The notes beneath the pieces are model-generated. The model saw only the letters and a program-made list of their open reading frames with translations. It was not told the origin of the DNA and ran no database searches. The position numbers were made by a program, and so were the translations under genes. Source: Cryptomeria japonica (lineage: Eukaryota; Streptophyta; Pinopsida; Cupressales; Cupressaceae). From it: a DNA stretch of 60,000 nt. The stretch lies in assembly GCF_030272615.1 (NCBI RefSeq), contig NC_081405.1:310885235-310945234 (forward strand), read 5' to 3'. This document shows positions 44,167 through 55,519 of this stretch, in pieces. Within the stretch, counting starts at the first letter, position 1, and each line of letters begins with the position of its first letter.

Positions 44167-45956
44167 GCTGTAAATGAACTGGTTGCAACCTTCTGGGAAT
44201 AGGTTGTTAGTCAACCAAGTACCAGTAACAGTGTTCCTAAACTGGTGAATGCTGATACTGATGAGATGAGGATGAAGAGGAAAAGCAAGAAGAACCAGTT
44301 AAAACCATTCCTCGATATGTCAAGCTGAATCATGATCCTAAGCATATCATAGGAGATAAGGATGTAGGAATCCTTACAAGAAGAAAGATCAGAGAAAACT
44401 CATGTATGATCTTTGAATTTGAGCCTAAATCATTCAAAGAGGCTCATAAAGATGAAGACTGGATCAAGGCAATGGAAGAGGAACTTGTCTAGATAGAGAA
44501 AAATGGCACATGGTCCTTGGTACCCAGACCGGAGCATAAAAATATCATTGGCACCAAATGGGTGTTCAAAAACAAGCTAAATGAGGATGGCACAGTGATT
44601 AGGAATAAAGCCAGATTGGTGTGCAAAGGATATGCTCAAGAAGAAGGAGAAGACTATGGAGAAACCTTTGCTCCTGTAGCCAGATTGGAAGGAGTTCATA
44701 TGCTTCTTGCATATGCAGCTTTTAAAGGGTTCAAAGTATATCAAATGGATGTAAAATTTGCATTCCTAAATAGTGTACTTGAAGAAGAGGTGTATATTGA
44801 GCAACCAGATGGATTTACCCTATCTGAAGACAGTGACATGGTATGTAGGCTACATAAAGCCTTATATGGTCTAAAGCAAGCACCTAGGGCATGGTATGAG
44901 CGCCTACATTCCCATCTTGTGAAGATTGGATTTGAGAGAACAAGTGAAGATAACAATATCTACTTGAAGTCTGAAGGAGATCAGATCCTGATCTGTGAGG
45001 TTTTTGTTGATGACATTATCTTTGGAGGAGATGACAAGATGAGTCATGAGTTTGCTGATGAGATGAAGAAAGAGTTTGGGATGTCACTCATAGGGGAGAT
45101 TAAGTTCTTCATTGGACTGCAAATCCAACAGATGAAAGATGGAATCTTTATCACTCAGTCCAAATATGTCAAAGAGGTGTTGAAGACCTTTGGCATGGAA
45201 GATAGCAAACCGGTTGGTACACAGATGGTGACCGGTTGCAAATTGACAAAAGAGGATGATTCCGCACTAGTTGATGAGAAGGAATATCGATCAATGATTG
45301 GTAAGTTGCATTATGTAGTGCATAGCAGACCGGATATTGCACATGCAGTTGGCATTATTGCAAGGTTCCAGAAAAGCCCAAGAGAATCCCACTTGGTTGC
45401 AGTCAAGCAGATTCTTAGGTATCTGAAGGGAGCAGTTGACTATGGATTATGGTACCCATACAACAATGATTTTATTCTAAAAGTATTCACAGATGTTGAT
45501 TGGGCAGGTAATGTGGATGACCAGAAAAGCACAACCGGTGGTGCATTCTTTCTCGGCAGTAGACTGGTCTCATGGATGAGTCAAAAGTAGAGTTGTATCT
45601 CCCAGTCTACAGCAGAAGCAGAGTATGTTGTAGCTTTCATGAACTGCACATAGACAATCTAGATGAAACATGTTTTAAATGGCTTCAAAATCCCTATATC
45701 TTAACCGGTAAGTATATTCTGTGATAACACAAGTGCTATCAATATTTCAAAGAATCCAGTTTTACATTCTAGAACCAAGCATTTTGAGCTCAAGTGTCAT
45801 TTCTTGAGGGAAAAGGTTCAGAATAAAGAGATTGCACTGGAACATGTTTCCAGTAAAGAGAAATTAGTAGACATATTCACCAAGCCTCTCCCAAAGACTA
45901 CATTTGTGCATTTAAGAGGTGAATTGGGGGTACTGCCCCTTCAGGAGGTGAACTAA
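44167..45956 (+). pseudogene. Copia-2 reverse transcriptase and RNase H
   Basis: Linker with TAG at 44200 and a frameshift near 44290, TAG at 44490, then [59 protein letters not shown]. RNase [16 protein letters not shown], then TAG at 45588, 45651, 45660 and a TAA near 45702; the C-terminus VDIFTKPLPKTTF is intact and stops at 45954-45956. Confidence 0.95.
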
Positions 45957-46199
45957 AAGTATTTGTTCCACATCAGTCAGGTATTGCATAGTCAAATTTT
46001 TTGTTGATTGATGTGTTGAAGGATGCTACTCCTCAAGGGGAGTAGCATAATGGAACAGAGATGCTTGTGCCTCCACTTTGGCATTGTTGTCAAAGGGGGA
46101 GAAGGAGTGAAGCGGAAAAGATATTTGCAAAAAATGGGGGAGAAAATGTGTAGCAGAGAGATATCTTTGTATATTGTCATCAATGCCAAAGGGGGAGAT
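45957..46199 (+). other. Copia-2 3' region with repeated polypurine tracts
   Basis: TTGTCAAAGGGGGAGAAGG (46088-46106), AAAAATGGGGGAGAAAATG (about 46130-46148) and CCAAAGGGGGAGAT (46186-46199), the last touching the LTR. Confidence 0.85.
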
Positions 46200-47784
46200 T
46201 GTTGGCATTATGTGAACCGATATGAAGACATAATGATATTGTATATTGTCATTGATGTCAATATGTGACATGATGTGAACCGGCACATGTGATAGGTGAG
46301 AAGAGAGAACCGACATATGTATGAACCGGTATATATGCCAAAGTGAAGCGTCATATTTGTTCAAGATGAACCGGCATGTCAAGATGAACTGGCATGTAGT
46401 TATGGGAACCAACACATGGAAGCATTGTGTGACTACCGGTTGGTAGGTAGTTTCCACTTCAGGATTTCCAATTGGAGTACCTCAAGCCTGTGCGACTCAA
46501 TCAGTGATCTTTGTGTGATAAGTTAGCAGTATAATGGAGAACAGATCGTGTTGCCACGTAAGCCCTATGCGCGTGAAGGATCTTGCATGAAGAAGACTAT
46601 CCCTATTCACCTTGGGAATGTGCAAAGTTGGTCAAACGGTGATAACACATGATGGGTTATCAGCCGCCATGAAATCGGTGGATAATGGACGATGGAGAAT
46701 GTCTTGAGATCGATTCAAGAGTGTTGCATTTAATGCAGTATGATTCAATGGTCAGGATTGAACCGTTTGAATTGCTTAACCTAACAGGTTTGGGGTTTAG
46801 GGTTTTTGCTACCAACCTATCTATTTCCTATAAGGTCGATGTTGTGTTTCTTTCTAAAGTTGTTGGTAAAAGTTGTATGTGTGTAACCAAGGGGAGTGAT
46901 ACGTGATTCCTGCCAGACCAAAGGAGAGAAGCAATATCTGCAAAGTGAATGTGCAGAAGGTGAAGAGGAGCCGAAACGGATCTGCATTAGCATTAAGTGT
47001 TGTTACTGGATCATTTTAATTCCTATTGATCTTTAACCACTTCAACAGTTGTGAAATCCCTTAACAGGGTAGCCTTAACCGGCTTGATTCAAATCCCTTA
47101 ACAAGGTAACTCGAAGTTATTGAGTTCTGGGAAGCTATAGAGCTCTGGAGATCCTTTAGCTATTGAGTTCTTGAAATCCTTTAACAAGGTAACCCTAACC
47201 GGGTTTAACCCTTAACCGGGTATTATAGCCATCCCTTAACCAGGTGATCCCTGACAGGATCGGTTCCTAGCAGAACCTATTGTAATGTCTTTAACTGGAC
47301 AACGCTCCTAACAGAGCAGACTTCTAAAGAGTTCAAAAAGCAGCTTGTGGGTATTCATCCCCACCGTGGTTTTTCCCAGTTGGGTTTCCACGTGAAAAAT
47401 ATGTGTGTCATGTGAGATGCTTTTATCTTGTGATGCTTTGTTATTACCTGTTGAGCATATGATGGTTCTGTGTTTTATGCCTGTCTATAAAACATATTGA
47501 ACTAACTATTGTGAAGATCAGATGATAGTTTACCTGTTCATGCATGAGGGTGTAATGGTGTTGTAGTATTGAGCTAAGAGGAAAGCTTAGCGAGTAACCG
47601 GTTTATGATTGTTTTAGTTGTTCTGGGTCTTACCGGTTGCACTTTGTTTCAACCAGTATCACTGTTTGCTAGTCATTCAGAGTATTTACTGTCAAATCGG
47701 TTTTGGACTGTATTTTTGTCTGTACTGATTCACCCCCCCCTCTCAGTACCAGTTTGGTACTATTCGTTCATCTTTGAGTTATCA
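46200..47784 (+). repeat. Copia-2 3' LTR
   Basis: 1585 bases, homologous to 40198-41806 with about 5 percent difference by eye; lacks the 51-bp duplication. Confidence 0.95.
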
Positions 47785-47789
47785 TAGTT

Positions 47790-50562
47790 GATATGAGAAA
47801 ATGATATAATCATAGATGAAAATATCGGAATTAAGTGATGAGAGAGATCATGTTAGAATTATTGGAAAGAATTGAAAATGTTGATTCAAGAAGAAAAATG
47901 CTTGATGAGAGAATGATCTGAAGAGACAATCAACATGATGAGATAAAAAACAATTGGTATGAATTGAAATGATATGATGATGATTTGATAGATGGTGAAT
48001 AGTCTTCTTGTATTTATTCATAGTGCAACACATTTTCATCATTGAGCCTTATTATGTAACAATGAAACTTTGTACACTAGCGTATAAGGAACCAAGATGC
48101 ATAGATGTCTCATTGCAAAGAACAAACACGTAGCAAACAAGGAGTAAACCCTCCATTCTAGGAATAGAGCCAGGGGTCGAGGTATGTGCAGTGGTCACAA
48201 GCATAGTTATCCTTCATGGGATACTTGCCGAATGAACGTACCAATCACAAACACCCACTGGAACTATTGCCCCAGAACTTCATTGGTTCACACCACAAAC
48301 ATCAAACAAAGAAAAAGATGATGCCCATCATGGCTCCTCTAGTCACTTGTGGGCATCCTTGAGTAGCATAGTAACATAATTTGTCACCAAATGATAAAAG
48401 ATAAAAACTAACTAGGACAAAATCCAACAGCCATACTGATCAGTGTCTTCGTGTGATTGCTTGATGTGATAGTTGATAATGTTTAGTTTCAGAAAGTTGT
48501 GGACCCCGTTTAAGACCAATCTGTCTGGTTTTGAGTTTATCCTCATCTGTTTAAGACAAGATAATGATCACATTGATATGGATAGTTGATATGATTGATA
48601 AGACTTGTTTAGTTTGATTGCAAATGTTTGGTTTAAGATAGTTATATCCTTTGTGAACTTCATGCGAACTATTTGTTGGATAGCTGCTAGGATATTTGAT
48701 TCTTGTGAGACATGTTATTGCAAGTTTTTGATGTTTTTTGATTTTTAGTTTGTTTTCAAAGAGCTTTTAGATGTGTAGGGTTTTTGGTATTTTCTCAATG
48801 TTTTTGTTCTTTTTTCAGGATCGTATTTGAATGTTTTTGTTGTGATTTTGATGTTTTCTGATTTTTAATTTTTTTAGGACTTTTTTCGAATGGTTTGGTA
48901 TTTTTATGGTTTTCAAATGTTTTCGATATGTTGATATTTTTTATTGATATATTTTTTTAAAACATGACCTGCTATTAATTGATAAAGATTAGACTAACCT
49001 GGACAAAATCCAACAACCATACTGATCTATGCCATTGTTTTGATTTGTGTGATCATTGATAGGAATGTCTGGTTTCAAAGAGTGAGTACCTCGTATAAGA
49101 CCGATCTATCTGGTTTCGAGTGTACCCTTCCTTGTATAAGACATGTTAATGTTTGATCGATAGATTGATTAGCAAGACATGTGATCAGTTTGATTGTAGA
49201 CTTTGAGAGTTTGTTTGTTATTGATTTGATTTGATGGATGGTCTATGGTTTCTTGCTTTTATTTTTTAGTTTTTTATTTTGTGATTTTGATTATTTTTTT
49301 AAGGACATTTTCAGATTTTTTGGATTTTGGATGTTATGATTTTTAGGATTTTTCAGGTCTTTTTTATGATTTTTAGATTTTTTTCAGTTATGCCCCCAGG
49401 TATGCAAACCTGTATGATATGATGATCTAGGCAATGCACATGGAGACAATGAATTTTTGATATGAGTTATGCTAATGCAAGATGCATGATGAAAATAAAG
49501 TTCCTATTCGAACAAAGATGATTGTGTGTGTTCTTCTTCCTGAAATGCACTAATTGAATCAAAGGTAGGAAACGTTTCAAAGATAGGAGTTCAATCCGTT
49601 CTCAGAAAACCTTAGACCATCCAACCTAACACACTATGTACTCAAGATTTATGAATGGAGGCGCAGAAAAATTCTCCATCAATTCTTGAAACTTTGATCT
49701 TCTTTTGTCCATGTGTGTGCAATTGAATTTATTCTCTTATAACCATCAAAGACCCTTGGAATCCTATGTGACTAGCTACATAGGTTATTCTAACTTCAAA
49801 GAAACTTGGATAGAGCCTCGCTGCCAACAAGCTTTTAGGGCTCCGATGAGGTTATGCACTATAATCTCTCAAATATTGCTCCATTGCCAACAAGCATCCA
49901 TAGCCATGATAGAGTTATTCACATGTTCCCATAGTCAAGCTTTTATTATCGCACTTGTATGTGTGATATTTCAGTTTTATATATTTTCTCTTTTAGCCAT
50001 GATATTTTGATATTGATTTTGGTATAGCACTTTTTCTTTTATTTTTTATTTTTTGCCTTGACTTGTAAGTAATGAAACCTTTCTTGGGTATGACGATTAC
50101 AACGACGTTGAAGTAGAACTTTGGTTTTTTCACTAGCCACATGACCAACTAGGTATCTGTAATGACTTAGAGCTATTAATGTGTGAGATATAGCAATTGA
50201 TAGATTTTGGGTAACAACACTTGATAGTGAAACCTCTACACAACCAAGGATAAAGATTAATCACAAGGTGACGTTGAAGATGAATGACTAAAGGCCTCCT
50301 AAAAACTTCATGAACAAGTATCTAGGAAATGAGACAACCTTTGTTCCTTTCAGTGCAGACAGGTGAATGACTCAGACAATCGCCTTGTTTTATTGATGCA
50401 ACTATATGAGAAAGCAATAATGATATACAACTATATGTTGTGCAATGATGATATGCAAGCAATTATGATGTACTCTGAAATGAAGATATGCAATGCAGTA
50501 AAGAACTATGCAAGTGCAGTACTGAAAATTGAAATGAACCCACCCTTAGATGTAATATCTTT
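47790..50562 (-). other. Repeat-rich 3' untranslated region of the 38589-55236 element
   Basis: No gene. Imperfect direct repeats at about 48400-48570 and 48980-49150 share ACAAAATCCAACAnCCATAC and TGGTTTC...TATAAGAC words. T-rich low-complexity DNA (GATTTTT, TTTTCAG words) fills 48720-48970 and 49240-49395. A plus-strand frame at 49705-50010 has no recognisable domain. A variable repeat-bearing region before the 3' LTR is typical of Tat/Ogre elements. Confidence 0.6.
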
Positions 50563-52211
50563 TTAGGTGCATGTTGTTATTGAGTTGGTATGAACTTTGT
50601 GTAGATAATTCATTGGTCTTTGTTTGAAGAGTTGGATGAACTTGTCTATTTCAATAGGATATTCAGCTGGGAGTCTTTCATGTACAATTTTTGCTATGGC
50701 CTCCTTATTTTCAAACCAATCCAATTGTGGTAGACCTTTTTGCCCCCAGTCTTTCAAGTGTGGGTGTATGGGGCAAATAGATTTTGGCTTCAAAGTTGGG
50801 ACATGAGCGGGTGTTATGCCTGTTTCTATTGATGCACTTGAAGAGGATGATGAAGCCAACCAGATGTTGATCTCAATAGCTGGTGTTATGCTTGTGCTTG
50901 AAGAAGATGATGTAACAATTTGGGTGTTGATTTCATTAGCTGGTGGCATGCTTGTTTCTGTCACCACATGGCATGTGATGATGGTGCACATACAGTTGTT
51001 GACAAGTTGTCTTGTGTAGTATGATCTGATTTGGTGATTCCATTGGTAAGGGGTTCATGAACAACTTGTATTGAGATATAGAGATCATGAGAGAGACTAG
51101 GAGATATAGTAGATTTATTTGGTGAGATGGAATCTTGTGAGAGACATGGAGGATTATGACATGGAAATGATGGGATGGAGGGATCTTGACAAGAATCTGG
51201 AGAAATAATGAGATCTTGTTTGGGACATGAAGGTAAAGGTATTCTTTGATCTTGTCTTTGAAAGGGATTATTCTGAAGCATAGAAGGGCTATCTTGATCT
51301 TGCTTAGGAGGTGGATGTTTGATGGGACTTGAAAGAACATCTTGCTCTTGAGAAACAAGGGTGTTATTATGAGAGGAATATAAAATAATGAGGGGATCAT
51401 CATAAGATTCTTGGTTGGTGAGATCTTGATAAAAAAATTAGGTAGGATGGAAGGGTTTGTTCTTGATCCTGATTTGTTTCATGACTGATTTCTTCTATTT
51501 TTGGATTGTCCTCCTGACACGGGGAAGGAGTTTGCATGGGAGATTTTTGGAAGGTTCCAAGACTTTGTCATGATGAGGAAGGATTTTGAATGAGATCCTC
51601 TGAATCATGACTTGAATTAGATTGGATTTATATGATGGATAACCCTTGGGAGATTGTGTTATAGGATAGAGATGGCACGAATTGGTCTTGTGTGACTTCA
51701 GGGGATGATGAAATGGTGGATAGATATGGTTGATTTGGATTTTGGTTGAATGGGATTTGATTTTGGTTGAAAGAGGTTGGGTTTTGGTTGAAAGGGGTTT
51801 GAAAAGGGTTTTGGTTTTGGTGGAAAGAGGTTTTATTTTGGTTGAAATGGGCTTGAATGTTGGGTTGATGTGATTGGTATGTTTGATATGTTGGGTTGAA
51901 AGAAGGTTGACATGACTCTAATGTTGGTTGAACTAAGGTAGGAATGATTTTGTTGAAGAATGAAGGTTGGCATGTTTGAATGGTCTCACAAGAAGAAGAA
52001 GGTTTGCCTAATAATGATTCCCTCGTGGTTATCACTTCTCTCATCATTTTTTCTAACCAGCCCCTATGGTTGTTAGGACTAGTCATGTCTATCATTTGTT
52101 GTTGCAAAGTCTTGATATGTTGAGCTAATATTTTTATGGATGGCGATGGAATAGGAATGGAAGGGATGAATTCTTCACCTTCCCTATGAAATGCATAATT
52201 CTAGTCCATGA
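50563..52211 (-). pseudogene. Low-complexity ORF of the 38589-55236 element
   Basis: Runs in element orientation. From ATG 52211 the second codon after Asp is a TAG, then NYAFHREGEEFIPSIPIPSP, a helix (ILAQHIKTLQQQMIDM) and a Gln/Asn/Pro/Phe-rich repeat (NQNPFQTPFNQNPTSFNQN) in 52107-51628. After two frameshifts come Pro/Ser/Gln-rich sequence (about 51400-50960) and, back in the first frame, a Ser-rich stretch and LKDWGQKGLPQLDWFENKEA with IDKFIQLFKQRPMNY (50991-50563). No known domain; an element-specific ORF of unknown role. Length intact would be about 550 residues. Confidence 0.55.
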
Positions 52212-52604
52212 TGTTTTCTTGATTGGTATGGACCTAGGATCACAACATGTAAGATATTTTCTCCATTTCTAGAATGTTGCAACGTTTGATTGATTGTTGA
52301 TCTTGGCAAGCTGGTTTGTTGTGGAGTTTTGATCTTGTTGATATTGAAACTTGACTTTTTTGAGGGATTTTGATCTTGTTGAACTTTGGTATTGCGAAGA
52401 CACAGTAGCAAGAAAAGAAAACAATCTTAAACAAAGAGAGCACCTATTTAAAAATGATTTTTCAAATCCTTAAGAATGTTGAGATCTTTTTGAAGACCAC
52501 ATTTTTTTTTTTGATAGCACATCAAGCAGACTCTCCTAAGGTTAAAAGGTCACAAGATTATCATAGCCCACAACTTGATACTCTACCAGCTCAAACAACC
52601 CTGT

Positions 52605-52995
52605 CACACCCTAGGGTGCGCCCGTTTTTTTGCCTTTTTTCCGGAAATTAGACCAAAGAAGATTGCTCCTCAATTGGTCCATTATCCTGGGAGATATATG
52701 GTGAGTGTCTTGGAAGTGGGTGCTTCCCCACCATTGCACTATGATAACAAAGTGCCTCGATACTAACTCAGTTGGGCTTCTAAGTTCTAAGGTGTTTAAT
52801 AAGGCTTTTGTTCAAGTGGGCATAGATCCGGCTAATTTAATCATCGCTATGCCATTCCAACACCCATTGCTTAAAATTTTCATTGCAAACATGTTTATTT
52901 ATAGTGGTTTAGAATACATGGCGTTAGACATTACCACTTTAGGTAGTTCCCCTCTCACCGACCTTATGGGCTTCTTAGGAGGGCAGACCTGCTAA
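52605..52995 (+). pseudogene. Antisense coding-like fragment, unknown
   Basis: Plus-strand reading gives APQLVHYPGRYMVSVLEVGA then, after a frame change near 52760, KAFVQVGIDPANLIIAMPF and LEYMALDITTLGSSPLTDLM to a TAG-free stop at 52993. It is antisense to the element. Composition is protein-like, but no family is recognised; the antisense position resembles that of the PMD gene at 30494. Confidence 0.35.
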
Positions 52996-53360
52996 AGGAT
53001 TTAGCCTAATGCTGAAATTGAGAGAAAGCATAAAAGAGGTGGGTCTGGCTTTTTGATCACCTAGAAGAGGGGAGAGCATATATCTATCACCTCATAAACA
53101 TGGAAAAAAAGATTCTTTTTAACTCCAAATTGCAAAGTTTTCTAGTCTTAATGGAGATGTTGCTCCATGAAAACATGGTGTTCATTTTATCCTTCATAGC
53201 AATTGTGAAGCAAAAATAAGATTGTTTATGATTTATTTTATTTGCACCAAATTGAAGTGTTTCTAAGCTACCCCTGCAAGAAAATCAAAAAATGTTTTTT
53301 ATTTTTTATTTTTTATTTTTTTAATTTTTTTTTCCAGTTACAACTTTTGACCTCGATTAT
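52996..53360. other. No gene seen
   Basis: AT-rich DNA with a T/A low-complexity tract at about 53298-53332. Nothing else is recognised. Confidence 0.5.
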
Positions 53361-53520
53361 GAAAGCAATTGCGAATGAATATGACATCAATTGGGAGACA
53401 TGATGAAATCAATTGTGAATGAATATGACATCAATTGGGAGACATGATGAAAGCAATTGCGAGACATTATGAAAGCAATTGTGAGATATTATGAAAGTAA
53501 TTGCGAATTGATGATAGATC
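53361..53520. repeat. 44-bp direct repeats near the 5' LTR
   Basis: GAAAGCAATTGCGAATGAAT with ATGACATCAATTGGGAGACA repeats twice with 44-base period, followed by shorter GCAATTGCGAGACATTAT units; the same words reappear at about 53970-54040. They lie in the element leader. Confidence 0.8.
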
Positions 53521-53610
53521 AATTACGCACTAGTTAAACTGGAAAAATTTCAGAAAATTAAAAAAGAATGAAAAGACAGAAGGCAAAAGTTATTCTACAA
53601 TAATATCACT

Positions 53611-53838
53611 CTAGATTACACAATCCATCACTTCAATGCCATCGTAAAAATCAAATTTGGCAAGGAATCGATGAATGTTTCTGTGGTATTGAGCGATTGC
53701 CTCTTCCTCTTCAAGCTCACAAAGTTTTCTCTTTGCTTTTAGAAGGCTTTCGTGTGCTTTAAGATGCCTCTTGTGTTGTCTCCTCCTTCTTGCACCTGAA
53801 ATCTTGAATGTAACCCTTCCTGTCATCAGATTAGACAC
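53611..53838 (-). CDS. Short basic/acidic ORF in the leader, unknown
   Basis: 75 codons in element orientation: TFKISGARRRRQHKRHLKAH, then KAKRKLCELEEEEAIAQYHR. A very basic segment is followed by a helix. No family recognised; could be a remnant of an upstream element gene. Confidence 0.35.
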   Translation of the reverse strand: MSNLMTGRVTFKISGARRRRQHKRHLKAHESLLKAKRKLCELEEEEAIAQYHRNIHRFLAKFDFYDGIEVMDCVI

Positions 53839-54119
53839 ATCTCATGCAAAAAATTAAATTTTTCAGAATTAGAAAATATTTATGGGTTAGGTGTGCGAAA
53901 CCAATTAGTTGAGAAACAACAAACAAAATTTCAATTTTGACCCCTTCTGGCAATTTCAAAGCAGTTTTAGTAATTGCGAGACATTATGAAAGTAATTGCG
54001 AATTGATATTTGCAATTGTGAATTTATATAGTGTCAATTGCAAACCTGCAATATATGGGTTTGTATGGACTAGCAAAATCAACGAATCCAAAGAACGAAG
54101 GTTAGATCTGTTTGTTCAC

Positions 54120-54132
54120 GTCAGGTTCACCA
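54120..54132 (-). other. Putative primer binding site
   Basis: Minus strand: the LTR ends GAAAACA, then A, then TGGTGAACCTGACG. The TGG start at one base from the LTR is what a tRNA primer site requires; the tRNA was not identified. Confidence 0.55.
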
Positions 54133-54133
54133 T

Positions 54134-55236
54134 TGTTTTCATGCTTGAATGTCATATGTATTAAGCTAATTAGAAAATAAGAACGAATCACCAATTCTCA
54201 AATAATTAACAAACATGAAACATAATCAATGGAAATCAATACAAAATAAGAAATGAATTCAAATAAAGACTCTCTCATCCTGTATCTTTGCTTCTATTGT
54301 GCTTCTCCGAATTGTGCTTGTAGGTGGCTCTTAGGTGTTGCACTGAGATTCCTGCATAGATTAGACAATTGTTTGAAGACTGTGATTCTAGATTGAATTG
54401 AGAAAAGAGGTTGAATTTATAGATTTTCAACACAAAGGAGGTGAGAAATAGAACTCAAGTGTTGATTGATAGATAACTAGGTTTGATTGATTAGTGAATT
54501 CAATTTATTGGTTTGTTAACTCAGATTGATTGGGGAGTCAACTAAATAGATTGAAGAGTGAACACAATTGATTAGCTAGTTGATTGGGCTGATTGGGAGA
54601 TGAATGAATTGATTGAGAGATAACTGGTTAGTCAGAAAACATTGATTGAAGGAGATTGAAGAGTTAACTGAGTTAACTGATTGGTTAACTAATTTAATCA
54701 ACTAGTTATGATTTTCACATGTGTTGTAGGAGATTGACTTGAAATTCAATTTTATTTTGATTTTCATTTGAATTTGGGTTTTCTAATGCTGAAATGCACA
54801 TGACATTAACTGGAATTCACATTTGGTGAAATGTTAATTTGATGAAATAAAATTAATTGGAACTAGGTGAAATTCGAATTTGGGAAAAGATGAAATGAAA
54901 TTAGATGAAATTAATTGGAATTAGAATTTGGGGAATTGAAGGAATAATTAATATTTTAAATGAAGTTATTTAAACATTAGAAATGAGCTTGATTAAATAA
55001 TAAAGATTATTTAACTAAAGAATAAATTGCTATTAATTAAATAGTTAATATTTAATTAATATTTGAAATAGGGTTAAGTGATTAAAATGATTCGAGAATA
55101 GAAATAGAATAATTAGAAGTGTTGAAGGGTGATGATTAGAAGAGATAGTTAGTTTAATCAAATAATTAAAGAATTACTTAATTAATTAGATGAATAATTA
55201 GTATATGATTAAAGAGACATTTTTTTGGTGTCTACA
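54134..55236 (-). repeat. 5' LTR of the 38589-55236 element
   Basis: 1103 bases, TGTTTTCATG to GTGTCTACA on the plus strand, followed by the target duplication CATTG. Confidence 0.92.
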
Positions 55237-55241
55237 CATTG

Positions 55242-55519
55242 CAACATGATAACAAGATTTTTGCCACCTCCTCGAGCTACATATGACAACTTACCTTCTC
55301 AAGAATTAGAACTATTGAAAATCAAATTAAGCAATTTGGAGATGGAGTTTGAATAGAGTAAAAAGATAGAGTAGAAGGCTAAAGAGGAATAAGATAAGAT
55401 AAGAAGTGATGTGGTTGATAGTCTAATGAGTGATAGGCTATCTTGCATCCTTAGCTATGAGAACAATGCATGGGACAATTACAATACACTCAGGTATACC
55501 TAATAAACTTATAAGGCAC
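55242..55519 (+). pseudogene. Coding-like relic, right part
   Basis: Continues the frame that ends at 38588: ITRFLPPPRATYDNLPSQEL, then a coiled coil (LELLKIKLSNLEMEFE) with stops TAG, TAG and TAA where Gln would fit, ending near SYENNAWDNYNTLR. It runs up to the Copia-4 LTR. Confidence 0.5.

Larger units (their letters stand above)
40198..47784 (+). mobile_element. Copia-2: full-length Copia element
   Basis: 7587 bases with LTRs 40198-41806 and 46200-47784, both beginning TGTTGGCATTATGTGAACC and ending TTATCA. Flanks TAATT (40193-40197) and TAGTT (47785-47789) form a target duplication with one mismatch. Primer binding site and polypurine tract are in place, and all domains are in Copia order. 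At least two frameshifts (near 42560 and 44290) and 11 in-frame stops, ten of them TAG, make it inactive. Related to but clearly distinct from Copia-1. Confidence 0.96.
38589..55236 (-). mobile_element. Tat-like/LARD element without gag-pol, hosting Copia-2
   Basis: LTRs 38589-39665 and 54134-55236 share sequence end to end, and the 5-bp duplication CATTG is perfect at 38584-38588 and 55237-55241. The polypurine tract AAAGAGGGGCAAA beside the left LTR and TGGTGAACCTGACG one base inside the right LTR give minus orientation. Removing Copia-2 leaves about 9.06 kb, with internal DNA that encodes no recognisable RT, integrase or gag. It is thus a large non-autonomous derivative whose noncoding organisation (ORF, then repeat-rich 3' untranslated region) resembles Tat/Ogre elements. 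Confidence 0.88.
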
